A stretch of DNA of 36,051 nt from Desulfuromonadales bacterium GWC2_61_20 (lineage in GTDB: Bacteria > Desulfobacterota > Desulfuromonadia > Desulfuromonadales > UBA2197): the NCBI GenBank assembly GCA_001799485.1, contig MGTO01000047.1:1-36051 (forward strand), in the 5' to 3' direction. How positions within the stretch are numbered: the stretch's first letter is position 1; the number at the start of each line of letters is the position of its first letter. The notes beneath the pieces were generated by a model. It was given only the letters and a program-made list of their open reading frames with translations. It made no database searches and was not told where the DNA came from. The position numbers and the translations under genes were made by a program. Shown one piece after another: positions 1 through 10,313 of the stretch.

Positions 1-508
1 CAATGAACATGACGAGGAGAGCCGTACCGAGGTCGGGCTGCCGGGCGATGAGGAGGACCGGCACGATCAGCAGACCGAACGGGAGGAGCAACAGGAAGAG
101 GTCATTGCCGCGCAGATCCCCTTTTTCGCTGAAGTAGCGGGCCAGGGTGATGATGACGACGATCTTGAAAACTTCGCTCGGTTGCAGGTTGAAGAAGCCG
201 AAATCGATCCAGCGCGTCGCTCCCATGGTCGTTTTACCGACGAGCATGACCAGAAGCAGCAACGCCAGGGTGATGCCGTAGAGGAAGAAGCCGAGATATT
301 CGAGATGGCGGTAATCAAAGGTACAGAAGGTCATGGCGATGACCAGGCCGAAACCGCACCAGACCAGCTGTTTGAGATAGATCGGGAGACCGGCCGGTGC
401 CCAGCCGGAGGTCGTGCTGTAGAGATTGAGAATCCCGAGGCCCGCCACCAGCAGCACGAGCAGGAGCAAGACCCAGTCAAAATGTGTCACCAGACGGCGA
501 TCGAACAT
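1..508 (-). CDS. rodA: RodA, rod-shape SEDS glycosyltransferase (3' part outside window)
   Basis: Integral membrane SEDS-family peptidoglycan polymerase that works with PBP2 in the elongasome during lateral wall growth. The visible 169 N-terminal residues begin MFDRRLVTHFDWV. They contain several hydrophobic helices, a GATRWID motif and the QPSEVFK motif typical of FtsW/RodA proteins. The ATG at 506-508 lies 6 nt after the mrdA stop codon, consistent with translation from the same operon transcript. The C-terminal half, including the rest of the membrane helices, runs off the left edge of the window. Truncation is by the window, not by mutation: no stop or frameshift is visible. The family call is secure from the motif and from its position next to mrdA. 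Confidence 0.93.
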   Translation of the reverse strand, partial: MFDRRLVTHFDWVLLLLVLLVAGLGILNLYSTTSGWAPAGLPIYLKQLVWCGFGLVIAMTFCTFDYRHLEYLGFFLYGITLALLLLVMLVGKTTMGATRWIDFGFFNLQPSEVFKIVVIITLARYFSEKGDLRGNDLFLLLLPFGLLIVPVLLIARQPDLGTALLVMFI

Positions 509-514
509 GCTTGA

Positions 515-2377
515 TCAGTCTCCTGCGGCCGGGGCTTCGGCCACCGGCTGCGTCAGGGGAGGTGCGAGGCCGAAATACTGGTTCATGATCGCCCGGGCAA
601 TGGGGGCGGCCGAGCTGCCGCCGTGGCCGCCATGATCGACGACAACGGCGACAGCGATCTGCGGACGCTCGGCCGGGGCATAGGCGACAAAGAGGGCGTG
701 ATCGCGAAAACGATAGGGGTCATCGATGACGACGGCATTGTCCTCCTTGCGCTTGATCACCTGGGCGGTTCCGGTCTTGCCGGCGACGCGAATGCCGTCG
801 ATCCGGGCGGCGGCGCCGGTGCCGCCGTAGTCGTTGACGACGGCTTCGAGCCCCCGCCGCACCGGCGGCAGCACGCCCGGCGCGAAATCGAGGATGCGCT
901 TGACCTCGGGCTTCCCCTCGTAAAGGGTGGCGCCATCGAGATCTTCGACCCGGAGGAGGAGTTGGGGGCGCAGGACCGTCCCGCCGTTGGCCACCGCCGC
1001 CGTCATCACCGCCAGTTGCAACGGCGTCGTCAGGACGTAGCCCTGGCCGATGGCGGCGATGACCGTTTCGCCATTGTACCAGGAGGTGCCATAGTTCCGC
1101 CGCTTCCACTCGCGGGTCGGAATCAGCCCCTTGCGCTCGCCATCGAGGGGGAGTTCGTTGGTCTGGCCCAGCCCCAGATCGAAAGCCATTTGCGCCAAGC
1201 GGTCGATACCGAGGTCGAGGGCTACCTCGTAAAACCAGACGTCGCAGCTTTCGCGCAAGGCCTTGCGCAGGTCGGTCTTACCGTGACCTTCCTTCTTCCA
1301 GCAGCGAAATTCGCGGTCGCCGTAGGCAAAGGACCCGCTGCAGTCGACGGTGGTGCCGGAACTGGCGGCACCGGCCTGCAAGGCGGCAAGCGCCGTGACG
1401 ATCTTGAAGGTCGAACCGGGCGGATACTGCCCCTGGATGGCGCGATTCTGCAGGGGGCGCAAGGGGTTCTTGACCAGCTCGCTCCAGCGCTGCACCGAAA
1501 TCCCCCCGGAAAAGAGGGCCGGATCGAAGCCGGGCCGGCTGACCAGGGCGAGGACCTCGCCGCTGTTGACATCGAGGACCACGGCCGCCCCGGCCTTGTC
1601 GCCGAAGGCGCCTTCGGCCACTTCCTGCAGCGCCGTGTCGAGGGTGAGGTAGATCTTCTTCCCCGGCACCGGCTCCAGCGCCTTGAGCTGGCGCAATTCG
1701 CGACCCCGCGCGTCGACTTCGACCCGGCGCTCCCCCGAGGTGCCCCGCAGATACGGTTCGAGGTGCTTTTCCAGGCCGATCTTGCCGACGGTATCGCCGC
1801 TGCGGTAGCCCTCGAACTTGCCGCCGGCGAGATCTTTTTCCGAGATCTCCCCGACATAACCAAAGGTGTGCGCCGCCATCGCGCCGTGGGTGTAGGAGCG
1901 GACCGGCTGGACTTCGATGAGGACCCCGGGGAGGGCCAGACTGTTCTCCTGGATCTGTTCCATGGCGTCGCGACCGATATCCGTCGCCAGCGGCAGCGGC
2001 TGATAACGGGGGAGACGCCGCCCGGCTTCCCAGCGCCGCTTGAGTTCTTCCAGGGAGATGCCGAGGAGGGTGGAGAGGCGCTGCAGCAGCGGCTCGGGGA
2101 AGGAGACTTCGTTACGCAGAACGGAGACGCCGAAGGCCGGGCGATTTTCCACCAGCAGCTCGCCATGACGATCGAAGACCGGCCCGCGCGGGGGCTCGAT
2201 GGGAACGTAGCGGACGCGATTGCGCTCGGAGAGGGCCTGATAATCCTCGGCCCGAATGACCTGCAGGTACCAGAGACGCCCGAGGAGGACGAGGAAAACC
2301 GCGACGGCGAGGATGGTCAGAAAGAGAAAACGACGGCGGAGGAGGACGGCGGCGGCCGCGGGGGAGTTAAGACCCAT
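515..2377 (-). CDS. mrdA: Penicillin-binding protein 2 (elongation transpeptidase)
   Basis: Class B PBP that cross-links peptidoglycan during rod elongation, acting with RodA and MreBCD at the inner membrane and periplasm. The protein has 620 residues. One N-terminal membrane helix (about 15-40) is followed by a dimerisation/pedestal domain that opens with the RNRVR and PPRGPVFDR motifs. The transpeptidase domain carries all three active-site motifs: STFK at 322-325 (Ser322 nucleophile), SCD at 377-379 (the SxN-type motif, with Asp in place of Asn as is common in PBP2) and KTG at 534-536. Length matches the family. Its start overlaps the end of mreD by 11 bp, so translational coupling is likely. 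The C-terminus ends shortly after the catalytic domain without a long extension. Confidence 0.96.
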   Translation of the reverse strand: MGLNSPAAAAVLLRRRFLFLTILAVAVFLVLLGRLWYLQVIRAEDYQALSERNRVRYVPIEPPRGPVFDRHGELLVENRPAFGVSVLRNEVSFPEPLLQRLSTLLGISLEELKRRWEAGRRLPRYQPLPLATDIGRDAMEQIQENSLALPGVLIEVQPVRSYTHGAMAAHTFGYVGEISEKDLAGGKFEGYRSGDTVGKIGLEKHLEPYLRGTSGERRVEVDARGRELRQLKALEPVPGKKIYLTLDTALQEVAEGAFGDKAGAAVVLDVNSGEVLALVSRPGFDPALFSGGISVQRWSELVKNPLRPLQNRAIQGQYPPGSTFKIVTALAALQAGAASSGTTVDCSGSFAYGDREFRCWKKEGHGKTDLRKALRESCDVWFYEVALDLGIDRLAQMAFDLGLGQTNELPLDGERKGLIPTREWKRRNYGTSWYNGETVIAAIGQGYVLTTPLQLAVMTAAVANGGTVLRPQLLLRVEDLDGATLYEGKPEVKRILDFAPGVLPPVRRGLEAVVNDYGGTGAAARIDGIRVAGKTGTAQVIKRKEDNAVVIDDPYRFRDHALFVAYAPAERPQIAVAVVVDHGGHGGSSAAPIARAIMNQYFGLAPPLTQPVAEAPAAGD

Positions 2378-2900
2378 GGGCGCTTTTCAGATGGATGATA
2401 CCGGGGAGGCGCAAACGGCCGGGATAGCGGCGATGCAGGTGCGTCACCAGCAGCAGCAGCAAAGCGGCACAGAGGACATTGGTTCCGGCCTGGAAGACCA
2501 GGTGTTGCAGGACGACGAGCCACATCCCGCCGAGATCGGCAAAGAAACCGAAAAAGAGCAGAAGAAGGGGCTGCACGAAGGAGACCGCAGCGACCATGAC
2601 CAGCAAGAGGAAGCGGCTCTCGCCATTGAGGGACAGAATCGCCCACCGCCCCAAGAGAAAGATGGTGAGATAGACCACGGCGTGGAGGCCGAGGAACGCC
2701 CCGGAGGTAACATCGAGGAGCCAACCAAAGCTCCAGGCGAGCATGCCGCCGCGCACGAAATCCTCGATCAGCATGAGATAGACGGTGAGGAGCAGGAGCA
2801 GCTCCGGCTTCAGCGCGGCGGGGAGAAAAGCCGGCAACACGGCCGTTTGCAGCAACAAGCAAAGCAGCGCAAGAGCCAAAAGAGAGAGGCAGCGGGTCAT
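2367..2900 (-). CDS. mreD: MreD, rod-shape determining membrane protein
   Basis: Small polytopic inner-membrane component of the elongasome, 177 residues, almost entirely hydrophobic. It starts MTRCLSLLALALL and contains a LLTVYLMLIEDFVRGG segment typical of MreD. Sequence similarity in this family is weak, so the call depends partly on its position between mreC and mrdA. The ATG overlaps the mreC stop in an ATGA junction (2897-2900), and its 3' end overlaps the mrdA start by 11 bp, which points to tight translational coupling in the operon. MreD is thought to help assemble MreC, MreB and PBP2. No abnormal feature is seen. Confidence 0.9.
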   Translation of the reverse strand: MTRCLSLLALALLCLLLQTAVLPAFLPAALKPELLLLLTVYLMLIEDFVRGGMLAWSFGWLLDVTSGAFLGLHAVVYLTIFLLGRWAILSLNGESRFLLLVMVAAVSFVQPLLLLFFGFFADLGGMWLVVLQHLVFQAGTNVLCAALLLLLVTHLHRRYPGRLRLPGIIHLKSAHGS

Positions 2901-3703
2901 GGCGGACTCCCCGCCCCGCTCAGGACCAGAACTTCTTCGAGACGGGCGAAATCGACGGCGGGAGCGACCTGGATGGTCTGAAACATGCTGAAGCCGCCGC
3001 GCACCACGCTGACGACAACCCCGACCGGCAACCCCTTGGGGAAGATTCCGCCGAGGCCGGAGGTGACGATGACGTCGCCGACGACCACATCCTCGGGGAG
3101 GGCGACATAGTCGAGAATCAGACCGGCGCCGGTCCCTTGGCAGATGCCGCGGGAGCGGGTGCGCTCGACCAGGGTGGCAACGGCCGAGGAGGCATCGGTG
3201 ATGAGGAGGACGCGGGACGAGCGGGAGGCGTTGCGGACGACGCGACCCACCGCGCCCTGATCGTTGACCACCACCGCCCCCTCGCTGACACCGTCGCTGC
3301 TCCCTTTGTCGATGGTCACGGTCTGGAACCAGTTGGTGGCATCGACGCCGATGACGCGGGCGGCGACGGTCGGCACCGCGGCCTGGTCGCGAAAGGCGAG
3401 GAGGCCTTTAAGCCGCTCGTTTTCGCGGCGAAGTTCTTCCTGGCCGATGAGTTCGGCCCGCAGACGCCGATTCTCGGCAGCGAGAAACTCTTCCGCGTCG
3501 GCGCTACCGCCGAAGAGGGAACCAAGGAAGGACGAGCCCCGGCTCACCCCCTGCTGCATGGGGAAAAGAAGCCCGAGAACCTGTCGTTCCCCGGCATTGG
3601 TGGTATCGCGGCGACGCAACTGGAAAGAATAAAAAGAGAGGGCGACAAAGAAGAGGAGGGCGAGAAGGAAAAGGGTACGATATTTACGCAACAACTCAAA
3701 CAT
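2897..3703 (-). CDS. mreC: MreC, periplasmic elongasome scaffold
   Basis: Bitopic membrane protein that links MreB in the cytoplasm to PBP2 in the periplasm. It has 268 residues: a short cytoplasmic N-terminus, one membrane helix at about 11-27, a charged coiled-coil stretch at about 68-103 (AENRRLRAELIGQEELRREN), then the two beta-rich MreC domains with GVDATNWFQTVTIDKG and the VTSGLGGIFPKGLPVG motif. The length is normal. It follows mreB with a 75-bp gap and its stop overlaps the mreD start. An ATG at 3701-3703 is the only good start in front of the membrane helix. Confidence 0.95.
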   Translation of the reverse strand: MFELLRKYRTLFLLALLFFVALSFYSFQLRRRDTTNAGERQVLGLLFPMQQGVSRGSSFLGSLFGGSADAEEFLAAENRRLRAELIGQEELRRENERLKGLLAFRDQAAVPTVAARVIGVDATNWFQTVTIDKGSSDGVSEGAVVVNDQGAVGRVVRNASRSSRVLLITDASSAVATLVERTRSRGICQGTGAGLILDYVALPEDVVVGDVIVTSGLGGIFPKGLPVGVVVSVVRGGFSMFQTIQVAPAVDFARLEEVLVLSGAGSPP

Positions 3704-3778
3704 GGTCTAAACCGGTGGCAAATCCGCCGAGCGCATGCCCCCCTCCGAAGCGGGTCGGTGGGGGGGGCAATCCGACTG

Positions 3779-4918
<1,140 letters not shown>

Positions 4919-5017
4919 CTAAAAGGAAAAATATATTGCATTTCACCCCTTGATTGACTAACATGCGGCCCTGTTCGCAAGACCCTGCCCCGAGGCAAAA
5001 AGGAGAGTTTGAATCCG

Positions 5018-6958
5018 ATGCTGGACCTGATCCGTAAGAAAAAGAAATCGGTAATCATCAAGATAGTTTTCTGGTCGATCATCGCCACCTTCGTCGGCAC
5101 CATTTTTCTCGTTTGGGGGAAGGGCGACGACGCCGGCCAGCCAACCGCAGCCTTTGCCGTCGAGGTAAATGGCGACAGCATCGCCCTGGAAGATTACCAG
5201 TCGGCCTATGCCAACATCTACCGCCTTTACCAGAACGTCTACCGCGACCAGCTCACCCCGGCCCTGGAGAAGCAACTCAACCTGCGCCAGCAGGCCCTCG
5301 ACGCTCTCATCGAACAGGAATTGCTGCTGCAGCAAGCCGATCGCCTGCAACTGCGGGTCGGCAAACAGGAACTGGTCGACGCCATCGCCAAAATCCCCGC
5401 CTTCCAGAAGGACGGTCTCTTCAACAAGGAGACCTACATCCAGGTTCTCCGCGGTCAACGCCTGACCCCGGAGTCCTTCGAATCCCTGCAGGAGCGCGAC
5501 CTCCTCATCGAGAAGGTGCGCAACCACATCCGCCAGAACATTACGGTCGACGAGAGTGAGATTCAGCAGGAGTATCGCGACCGCAACGAGAAGGTCGACC
5601 TCCTCCTCGTGCGTGTCGACCCGGCCGCTTTCGAGAGTCGGGTCAGGATCGAGCCGGCCCCCTTGCAGAGCTACTTTGCCGCCAATGTCGAGAAGTTCCG
5701 CCTGCCGCAGATGGCCTCCCTCCGCTACATTACCTTCGACCCGGCCCGCTACCGCGGCGAGGTCGTTCTGGCCGAGGACGAAATCAAGCGCTACTATGAC
5801 CGCAACCTCGACCGCTTTGAAATCCCTGAGCAGGTCAAGGCCGCGCATATTCTCATTCGCACGCCGCAAGGGGCCGATGCGAAACTCAAAGAGCAAAAAC
5901 GGGCCGAGGCCGCCAAGATCCTTGCTGCGATCAAGGCCGGCAAGGACTTTGCCGCCGCCGCCCGCAGCCTCTCGGAAGATCCGGGGAGCGCCGGCACTGG
6001 CGGCGATCTCGGCAGCTTCACCCGGGGGACGATGGTCGGCCCCTTCGAAGAGGCGGCCTTTGCCCTTAAGGTCGGGGAAGTCAGCGACATCGTCGAAACC
6101 ACCTTCGGCTTCCATATCATCAAGGTCAGCGAGCACACCACCCCCCGCATCAAGGCGCAAAGTGAAGTCCTGGCTGAGATCAAGGACGGTTTGCAAAGCG
6201 AAAAATCCGCGCAACTGGCCCTGGAAAAAGCCCTCGACGCCTTCAATATCAATCGCAAGGGGGGCTCCCTCGAAGCCGCCGCCAAGGCTGCCGGCATCGA
6301 AATTAGCAGCACCGGGACCTTCGCCCGCGACACGCCGATCGGGCCTTTCGGCGTCAATGCCGAGATCAACAACAGTGCCTTTGCTCTGACTTCCGTCGGC
6401 GAGCTCGGGCGCCCGGTGCGAACGGCCCAGGGGGTTGTCCTCTTTGCCCTGGAGCAGAAGCTGGAAAGTCGTGTTCCCGAGCTCAAGGAAGTCAGGGTTG
6501 CAGTCGAACAGGCCTACCGCCAGGAAGAGGGGAAAAAGCTGGCCAGCAACCAGGCCGACGCACTTCTCGCCCTGATCCGCAAGGGGGGTGATCTGAGTTC
6601 CACCGCGGTCGGGGCCGGTCTGAGCAAGTCCCGCACCGGGCTCTTCGCCCGCGCCCGCAACAATTTCGTCCCCCAGGCCGGCGTTTCCGAAGGGCTGATG
6701 ACGGCCGCCTTCACCCTGACCCCGGCGGCGCCGGCCGCCCCGGAGGTCTATGAGATCGAAGGGAGCTACCTCATCGCCCTTCTCGCCGGCCGCCAGTCCG
6801 CCGAGGCCACCGGCATGGACCCGGCCAAACTCGGGGAGCTGCGTACCGCGGTCCTCAGCCGCAAACAGGATGAAGCTCTCGACAAGGAACTGGAAGGTCT
6901 GAAAGCCAAGGCCAAGATCGTCTACTCTGACGCCTTTAAAGCTCTCCTGGAAGGATAG
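5018..6958 (+). CDS. PpiD-like membrane-anchored parvulin peptidyl-prolyl isomerase
   Basis: Periplasmic folding chaperone anchored in the inner membrane. From the ATG at 5018 it has 646 residues. A basic N-terminus (LIRKKKKS) precedes one membrane helix at about 12-33. A SurA-N-type chaperone domain follows (about 45-190). A parvulin PPIase domain spans about 272-372, with [33 protein letters not shown] and [12 protein letters not shown] second, degenerate PPIase-like or chaperone region fills the C-terminal part, as in PpiD. A TTG nine bases earlier (5009) is in frame, but AGGAG at 5001-5005 leaves only 3 nt before it; the ATG has a workable 12-nt spacing. The stop lies 5 nt before purC, so the two are probably co-transcribed. 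Confidence 0.88.
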   Translation: MLDLIRKKKKSVIIKIVFWSIIATFVGTIFLVWGKGDDAGQPTAAFAVEVNGDSIALEDYQSAYANIYRLYQNVYRDQLTPALEKQLNLRQQALDALIEQELLLQQADRLQLRVGKQELVDAIAKIPAFQKDGLFNKETYIQVLRGQRLTPESFESLQERDLLIEKVRNHIRQNITVDESEIQQEYRDRNEKVDLLLVRVDPAAFESRVRIEPAPLQSYFAANVEKFRLPQMASLRYITFDPARYRGEVVLAEDEIKRYYDRNLDRFEIPEQVKAAHILIRTPQGADAKLKEQKRAEAAKILAAIKAGKDFAAAARSLSEDPGSAGTGGDLGSFTRGTMVGPFEEAAFALKVGEVSDIVETTFGFHIIKVSEHTTPRIKAQSEVLAEIKDGLQSEKSAQLALEKALDAFNINRKGGSLEAAAKAAGIEISSTGTFARDTPIGPFGVNAEINNSAFALTSVGELGRPVRTAQGVVLFALEQKLESRVPELKEVRVAVEQAYRQEEGKKLASNQADALLALIRKGGDLSSTAVGAGLSKSRTGLFARARNNFVPQAGVSEGLMTAAFTLTPAAPAAPEVYEIEGSYLIALLAGRQSAEATGMDPAKLGELRTAVLSRKQDEALDKELEGLKAKAKIVYSDAFKALLEG

Positions 6959-6963
6959 ATGCC

Positions 6964-7854
6964 ATGAGCAAGATCGTAATGCAGACCAGCTTTCCCGATC
7001 TCAAGCTGCAAAATCGCGGCAAGGTCCGTGATATCTACGACCTCGGCGAGCATCTTCTCATCGTCACCAGCGACCGCATCTCCGCCTTCGACGTCATCAT
7101 GAACGAGGGGATTCCACGCAAGGGCGAGGTGCTCACCCGCATCTCGTGTTTCTGGTTCGAGCAGATGCACGATATCATCCCCAATCATATCGTCGCCGTC
7201 GACGTCGCCGACTTCCCGGCGGTGACCCACAAGTATCGCGACGAACTCGAAGGGCGCAGCATGTTGGTGAAGAAGGCCGAGCCGTTACCGGTCGAGTGCA
7301 TCGTCCGCGGCTATCTCTCCGGATCGGGCTGGAAGGACTATAAGGCCACCGGCGGCATCTGCGGCATCCCCCTGCCCAAGGGGATGGTCGAGAGCCAGCA
7401 GCTCCCCGAGCCGATCTTTACCCCGTCGACCAAGGCCGATCTCGGCGCGCACGACGAAAACATCTCCTTTGCCGAGGCCAAGACCCTCTGTGGCGCCGAT
7501 CTCGCCGAGCAGGCCCGTTCGGCGACCATCGCCATCTACAACCGGGCCCGTGAAATCGCCGCCGCCCGCGGCATCATCATCGCCGACACCAAGTTTGAAT
7601 TCGGGCTTTACCAGGGGCAACTCCTCTGGATCGATGAGGCCCTCACCCCCGACTCTTCCCGTTTCTGGCCCCAGGCGCAGTATCGTCCGGGGGGACCGCA
7701 GCCGAGTTTCGACAAGCAGTTTCTCCGCGACTACCTGGAAACTCTCGACTGGGGGAAGAAGGCGCCGGCGCCCCCCCTGCCCAGGGAGATCGTGCAGAAG
7801 ACCGGGGAAAAATACAGGGAAGCATTGACCCGCTTGACCGGCATCACCCTGTAA
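6964..7854 (+). CDS. purC: Phosphoribosylaminoimidazole-succinocarboxamide synthase
   Basis: Cytoplasmic enzyme of purine synthesis that joins CAIR and aspartate to give SAICAR with ATP hydrolysis. It has 296 residues, the longer form of the family. Signatures are the [20 protein letters not shown] start, [14 protein letters not shown], the loop with DENISF, and IADTKFEFG followed by [12 protein letters not shown]. All blocks are intact. A GGAAGG ribosome site at 6949-6954 lies inside the end of the upstream ppiD-like gene and 9 nt from the ATG, so the genes form one transcription unit. No other purine genes are nearby. Confidence 0.97.
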   Translation: MSKIVMQTSFPDLKLQNRGKVRDIYDLGEHLLIVTSDRISAFDVIMNEGIPRKGEVLTRISCFWFEQMHDIIPNHIVAVDVADFPAVTHKYRDELEGRSMLVKKAEPLPVECIVRGYLSGSGWKDYKATGGICGIPLPKGMVESQQLPEPIFTPSTKADLGAHDENISFAEAKTLCGADLAEQARSATIAIYNRAREIAAARGIIIADTKFEFGLYQGQLLWIDEALTPDSSRFWPQAQYRPGGPQPSFDKQFLRDYLETLDWGKKAPAPPLPREIVQKTGEKYREALTRLTGITL

Positions 7855-7862
7855 CCGGCATC

Positions 7863-8585
7863 GTGTCGGTGAAACGCTGGCTGACGACATCCTTGCCACA
7901 TGACACCAGGCGCTACGCCCTTCGCGGCGTAGCGTCTTTGTTCTTGGTCGTGCTCTTTTCCTCCTGTCTCAAGACCTCGCCCGTCGACCCGCAACTCGCC
8001 CTGACCCTGACCCAACAGGCCGAAGACCTTTTCCGCATCCAGGACTATTCCGGAGCCGCGACCACCATGGCCGCGGCCGTCGCTGCCGATCCGGCCAACC
8101 TGCCATTGTCGCTGCGTCTGGGGGAGCTTTACGAATTTACCGACCGGCCGGACAAAGCTCTGGCGGTTTATGCCGTCATTTCCATGGACATCGGCACTGC
8201 TGCATCTCTTCGTGATGAAGCCTCCTACCGGGCCGCGCTCCTGCTGTTACTGAAACTCGACCGTCCCGGCGAGGCCGGAACATTTCTCGATCGCCTCCCC
8301 GCCAAAAGTCCCCGGCGCGGCGATGGCGAAGGGGTGCGGATGCTGGTCAGCGGCGACCCTCGACGCGCCCTCATCCTTTTCAACGAGCTCAGCCAGCATC
8401 CCCTCGAACAGTCTGTCGGCGCCCGGGTTGCCTACCATGCCGCTCTCTGCTTTGGCCGCCTCAACTCCCTGCCTGAGGCCTTCGCGGCCCTTTACCAGGC
8501 GATCAACCTGGCCGGGACGTCCATCATCGCCCGCGACATCGAACGCTACAACGACGAGTTAAAAAAGCGAGAATCCGCCATCTAG
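7863..8585 (+). CDS. TPR-type probable lipoprotein of unknown function
   Basis: Predicted 240-residue exported protein. After a basic N-terminus, a hydrophobic run (about 24-33) ends in FSSC, a slightly unusual lipobox that would put the mature N-terminus at about Cys35. The rest is alpha-helical, with tandem TPR-like blocks such as AEDLFRIQDYSGAATTMAAA, LGELYEFTDRPDKALAVYAV and YHAALCFGRLNSLPEAFAAL. This suggests a protein-binding scaffold in the envelope. It starts 8 nt after purC with a GTG and no clear ribosome site, so translation may depend on the upstream gene; a second in-frame GTG lies at 7869. It ends ahead of a shared palindromic terminator. The substrate or partner is unknown. Confidence 0.75.
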   Translation: MSVKRWLTTSLPHDTRRYALRGVASLFLVVLFSSCLKTSPVDPQLALTLTQQAEDLFRIQDYSGAATTMAAAVAADPANLPLSLRLGELYEFTDRPDKALAVYAVISMDIGTAASLRDEASYRAALLLLLKLDRPGEAGTFLDRLPAKSPRRGDGEGVRMLVSGDPRRALILFNELSQHPLEQSVGARVAYHAALCFGRLNSLPEAFAALYQAINLAGTSIIARDIERYNDELKKRESAI

Positions 8586-8604
8586 CGGGCGAGACGCCAT
8601 CGCC

Positions 8605-8660
8605 GCCGGTATCGACTAAAAGAGCGTCCTGCGCAGGACGCTCTTTTAGTCGATACCGGC
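8605..8660. terminator. Perfect 56-nt palindrome, bidirectional terminator
   Basis: Two 28-nt arms match perfectly around a centre at 8632/8633 with no separate loop. Runs of four A and four T flank the inner GC-rich stem (GAGCGTCCTGC), so either strand gives a hairpin followed by U residues. It lies between the convergent TPR lipoprotein and beta-propeller genes, 19 and 12 nt from their stops, which fits termination from both sides. Confidence 0.85.
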
Positions 8661-8672
8661 TAGAGAAACCCG

Positions 8673-9767
8673 TTATTTGAGAGCGATCATCTTGCCGCTG
8701 TCGCTGCCAACCAGAAGGAGATTGCCGACCACCACGGGCGAGGCCCTGACCCAGCTATCAGCCCTGAATTTCCACAACTTCTCACCCTTGGTGGCATCAA
8801 TACCATATACGAACCCGTCACGGCTGCCGAAGTAGACGGTGCCACCGGCAACGGTCGGCGAACTGTCGATCATCCCCGAAGTCGGCACCAGCCAGAGCAG
8901 TTTGCCGGCGACGGCGTCAAGGGCATAAAATTTACTGTCATCGCAACCGAAAAAAACCCTCCCCCCGGCCACCGCCGCCGACGAGACAATCTCGTTGCCG
9001 GCGCGAAAAGACCACTTGAGTTGCCCGCTTTGCGCATCTACCGCATAGAAAGAGCGATCGCGGCTGCCGACGTAAACCACACCATCGGCCACGGCGGGGG
9101 TCGCCGAGATATCGCGCCCGACGCTGAAAGACCAGCGGGCCTGACCATTCTTGAGGGCGAAGGCGAGAAGTTTCCCCTTACTGGTACCGACAAAGAGTGT
9201 CCCCTGTTCGAGACTCGGCGACGACTCCATCGGCGATCCGGCATCAACACTCCAGCGCAGCGTGCCGGTCTTGCTGTCGAGGGCGTAAAGTTTGCCGTCC
9301 ATGGCGCTGAAGCAGACGAGGCCGTCGGCAACGAGGGGTGAACTGCGGATCTCCCCTCCAGCGGTGAAACGCCAGCGTTCCTTACCTTTGAGATCAAGGG
9401 CAAAAAGAAGCCCCGCCCGGTTGCCGAAAAAGATGGTCTCACCGGCCACAGCCGGCGAGCCGGAGATACTGGCGCTCGAATCAAAGCGCCACACCTCTTT
9501 GCCCTCCTGCAAGGAGACCCCGTAGAAAAACCGGTCCATACTGCCGAAAAGCACCAGTTCGCGGCTGACCACAGCGGAGCCGGTAATGCTGTAGCCACTC
9601 GGGAAGATCCAGGCCGATCCACTTAATTTAGCCGGACCTGACCCCGAACCGGCACCCCGCCGCTGCAGGTCGCCGCGGAACATCGCCCCGTCCGAATCGC
9701 TCTTGCCACATCCGGCGAGGAATAAACCGAGAAGCGCCGTCATGATTAGCAAAATGGCCCTTTGCAT
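8673..9767 (-). CDS. PQQ/BamB-like beta-propeller lipoprotein
   Basis: Predicted outer-envelope lipoprotein of 364 residues. The signal peptide MQRAILLIMTALLGLF ends in the lipobox LAGC. The mature part is made of tandem beta-propeller repeats of the PQQ-enzyme/BamB type, each with variants of VYFGSRDGFVYGIDATKGEKLWKFR: a visible Gly-Ser or Gly-Asn turn, a YALD/YAVD strand and a closing Trp. About seven such blades are seen. BamB of the outer-membrane assembly complex has the same fold, but the family is broad and the role here is open. An ATG 81 nt upstream is in frame; the chosen ATG has GGAGGT 8 nt ahead and starts exactly at the signal peptide. It stands alone and shares a terminator with the convergent TPR gene. 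Confidence 0.82.
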   Translation of the reverse strand: MQRAILLIMTALLGLFLAGCGKSDSDGAMFRGDLQRRGAGSGSGPAKLSGSAWIFPSGYSITGSAVVSRELVLFGSMDRFFYGVSLQEGKEVWRFDSSASISGSPAVAGETIFFGNRAGLLFALDLKGKERWRFTAGGEIRSSPLVADGLVCFSAMDGKLYALDSKTGTLRWSVDAGSPMESSPSLEQGTLFVGTSKGKLLAFALKNGQARWSFSVGRDISATPAVADGVVYVGSRDRSFYAVDAQSGQLKWSFRAGNEIVSSAAVAGGRVFFGCDDSKFYALDAVAGKLLWLVPTSGMIDSSPTVAGGTVYFGSRDGFVYGIDATKGEKLWKFRADSWVRASPVVVGNLLLVGSDSGKMIALK

Positions 9768-9883
9768 GTGCGCCGACCTCCAGATTAAAAGTACCACGGA
9801 TGATAGTGATTCCTTGATTTTATGTCCAGACTTTTCGGCTCCGACCACACCGTTGCACCGTCCCCCGCGAGAGAAAAAACCTG

Positions 9884-9912
9884 TTGACTTCGTTTTCCCC
9901 CTTTGTTATAAA
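9884..9912 (+). promoter_or_regulatory. Sigma-70 promoter for tRNA-Ala
   Basis: TTGACT (9884-9889) and TATAAA (9907-9912) are separated by exactly 17 nt. They lie 15 nt ahead of the first base of tRNA-Ala, the expected arrangement for a strong tRNA promoter. Confidence 0.8.
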
Positions 9913-9927
9913 GTGGCCTCGTTGCAC

Positions 9928-10003
<76 letters not shown>

Positions 10004-10012
10004 AAAACGACC

Positions 10013-10044
10013 AAGGGTTGACCCTCCAAGGTCAACCCTTTTTT
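10013..10044 (+). terminator. Intrinsic terminator-like hairpin between two tRNA genes
   Basis: Perfect 11-bp stem (10013-10023 with 10030-10040), a 6-nt loop and a run of T after and within the right arm (10039-10044). It begins 10 nt after tRNA-Ala and ends 12 nt before tRNA-Leu. Confidence 0.8.
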
Positions 10045-10056
10045 CGTAGTTTAAAT

Positions 10057-10142
10057 GCCGATGTGGTGGAATAGGTATACACGACGGTCTCAAAAACCGT
10101 TGTCCCTCGGACATGCCGGTTCGATTCCGGCCATCGGCACCA
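10057..10142 (+). tRNA. tRNA-Leu (anticodon CAA)
   Basis: Complete 86-nt class II tRNA with a long variable arm. The acceptor stem GCCGATG pairs with CATCGGC. The anticodon stem ACGGT/ACCGT encloses CTCAAAA, giving anticodon CAA at 10091-10093 (reads UUG). The variable arm follows (about 10101-10115), then a T arm with TTCGATT, and CCA is encoded. No promoter of its own is visible in the 12 nt after the preceding hairpin. Confidence 0.97.
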
Positions 10143-10146
10143 TTTA

Positions 10147-10190
10147 AACAAAGCAAAGGCTTCCGAAAAATCGGGAGCCTTTGCTTTGTT
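10147..10190 (+). terminator. Terminator after tRNA-Leu
   Basis: Long near-perfect hairpin, with 20-nt arms at 10147-10166 and 10171-10190 around AAAA; the U-rich segment lies in the right arm. It lies 4 nt after tRNA-Leu and ends the tRNA transcript. Confidence 0.85.
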
Positions 10191-10313
10191 ATTCGCGCGG
10201 AGATTCCACCAGGCCACTTCCCTCTGTGAGATTTTTTTCAGAAAGCTCTGCTATGCTGCGGCCATTCAATGAGGCTGCCTGAACTGTTGGACGCTGGGCG
10301 AAGGGAGTTGATC

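Noticed and set aside
623-2398. A 591-codon open frame on the plus strand opposite mrdA
   Set aside because: It mirrors mrdA, has no recognisable domain and is rich in Gly/Asp/Arg, as expected of a third-position effect in GC-rich DNA.
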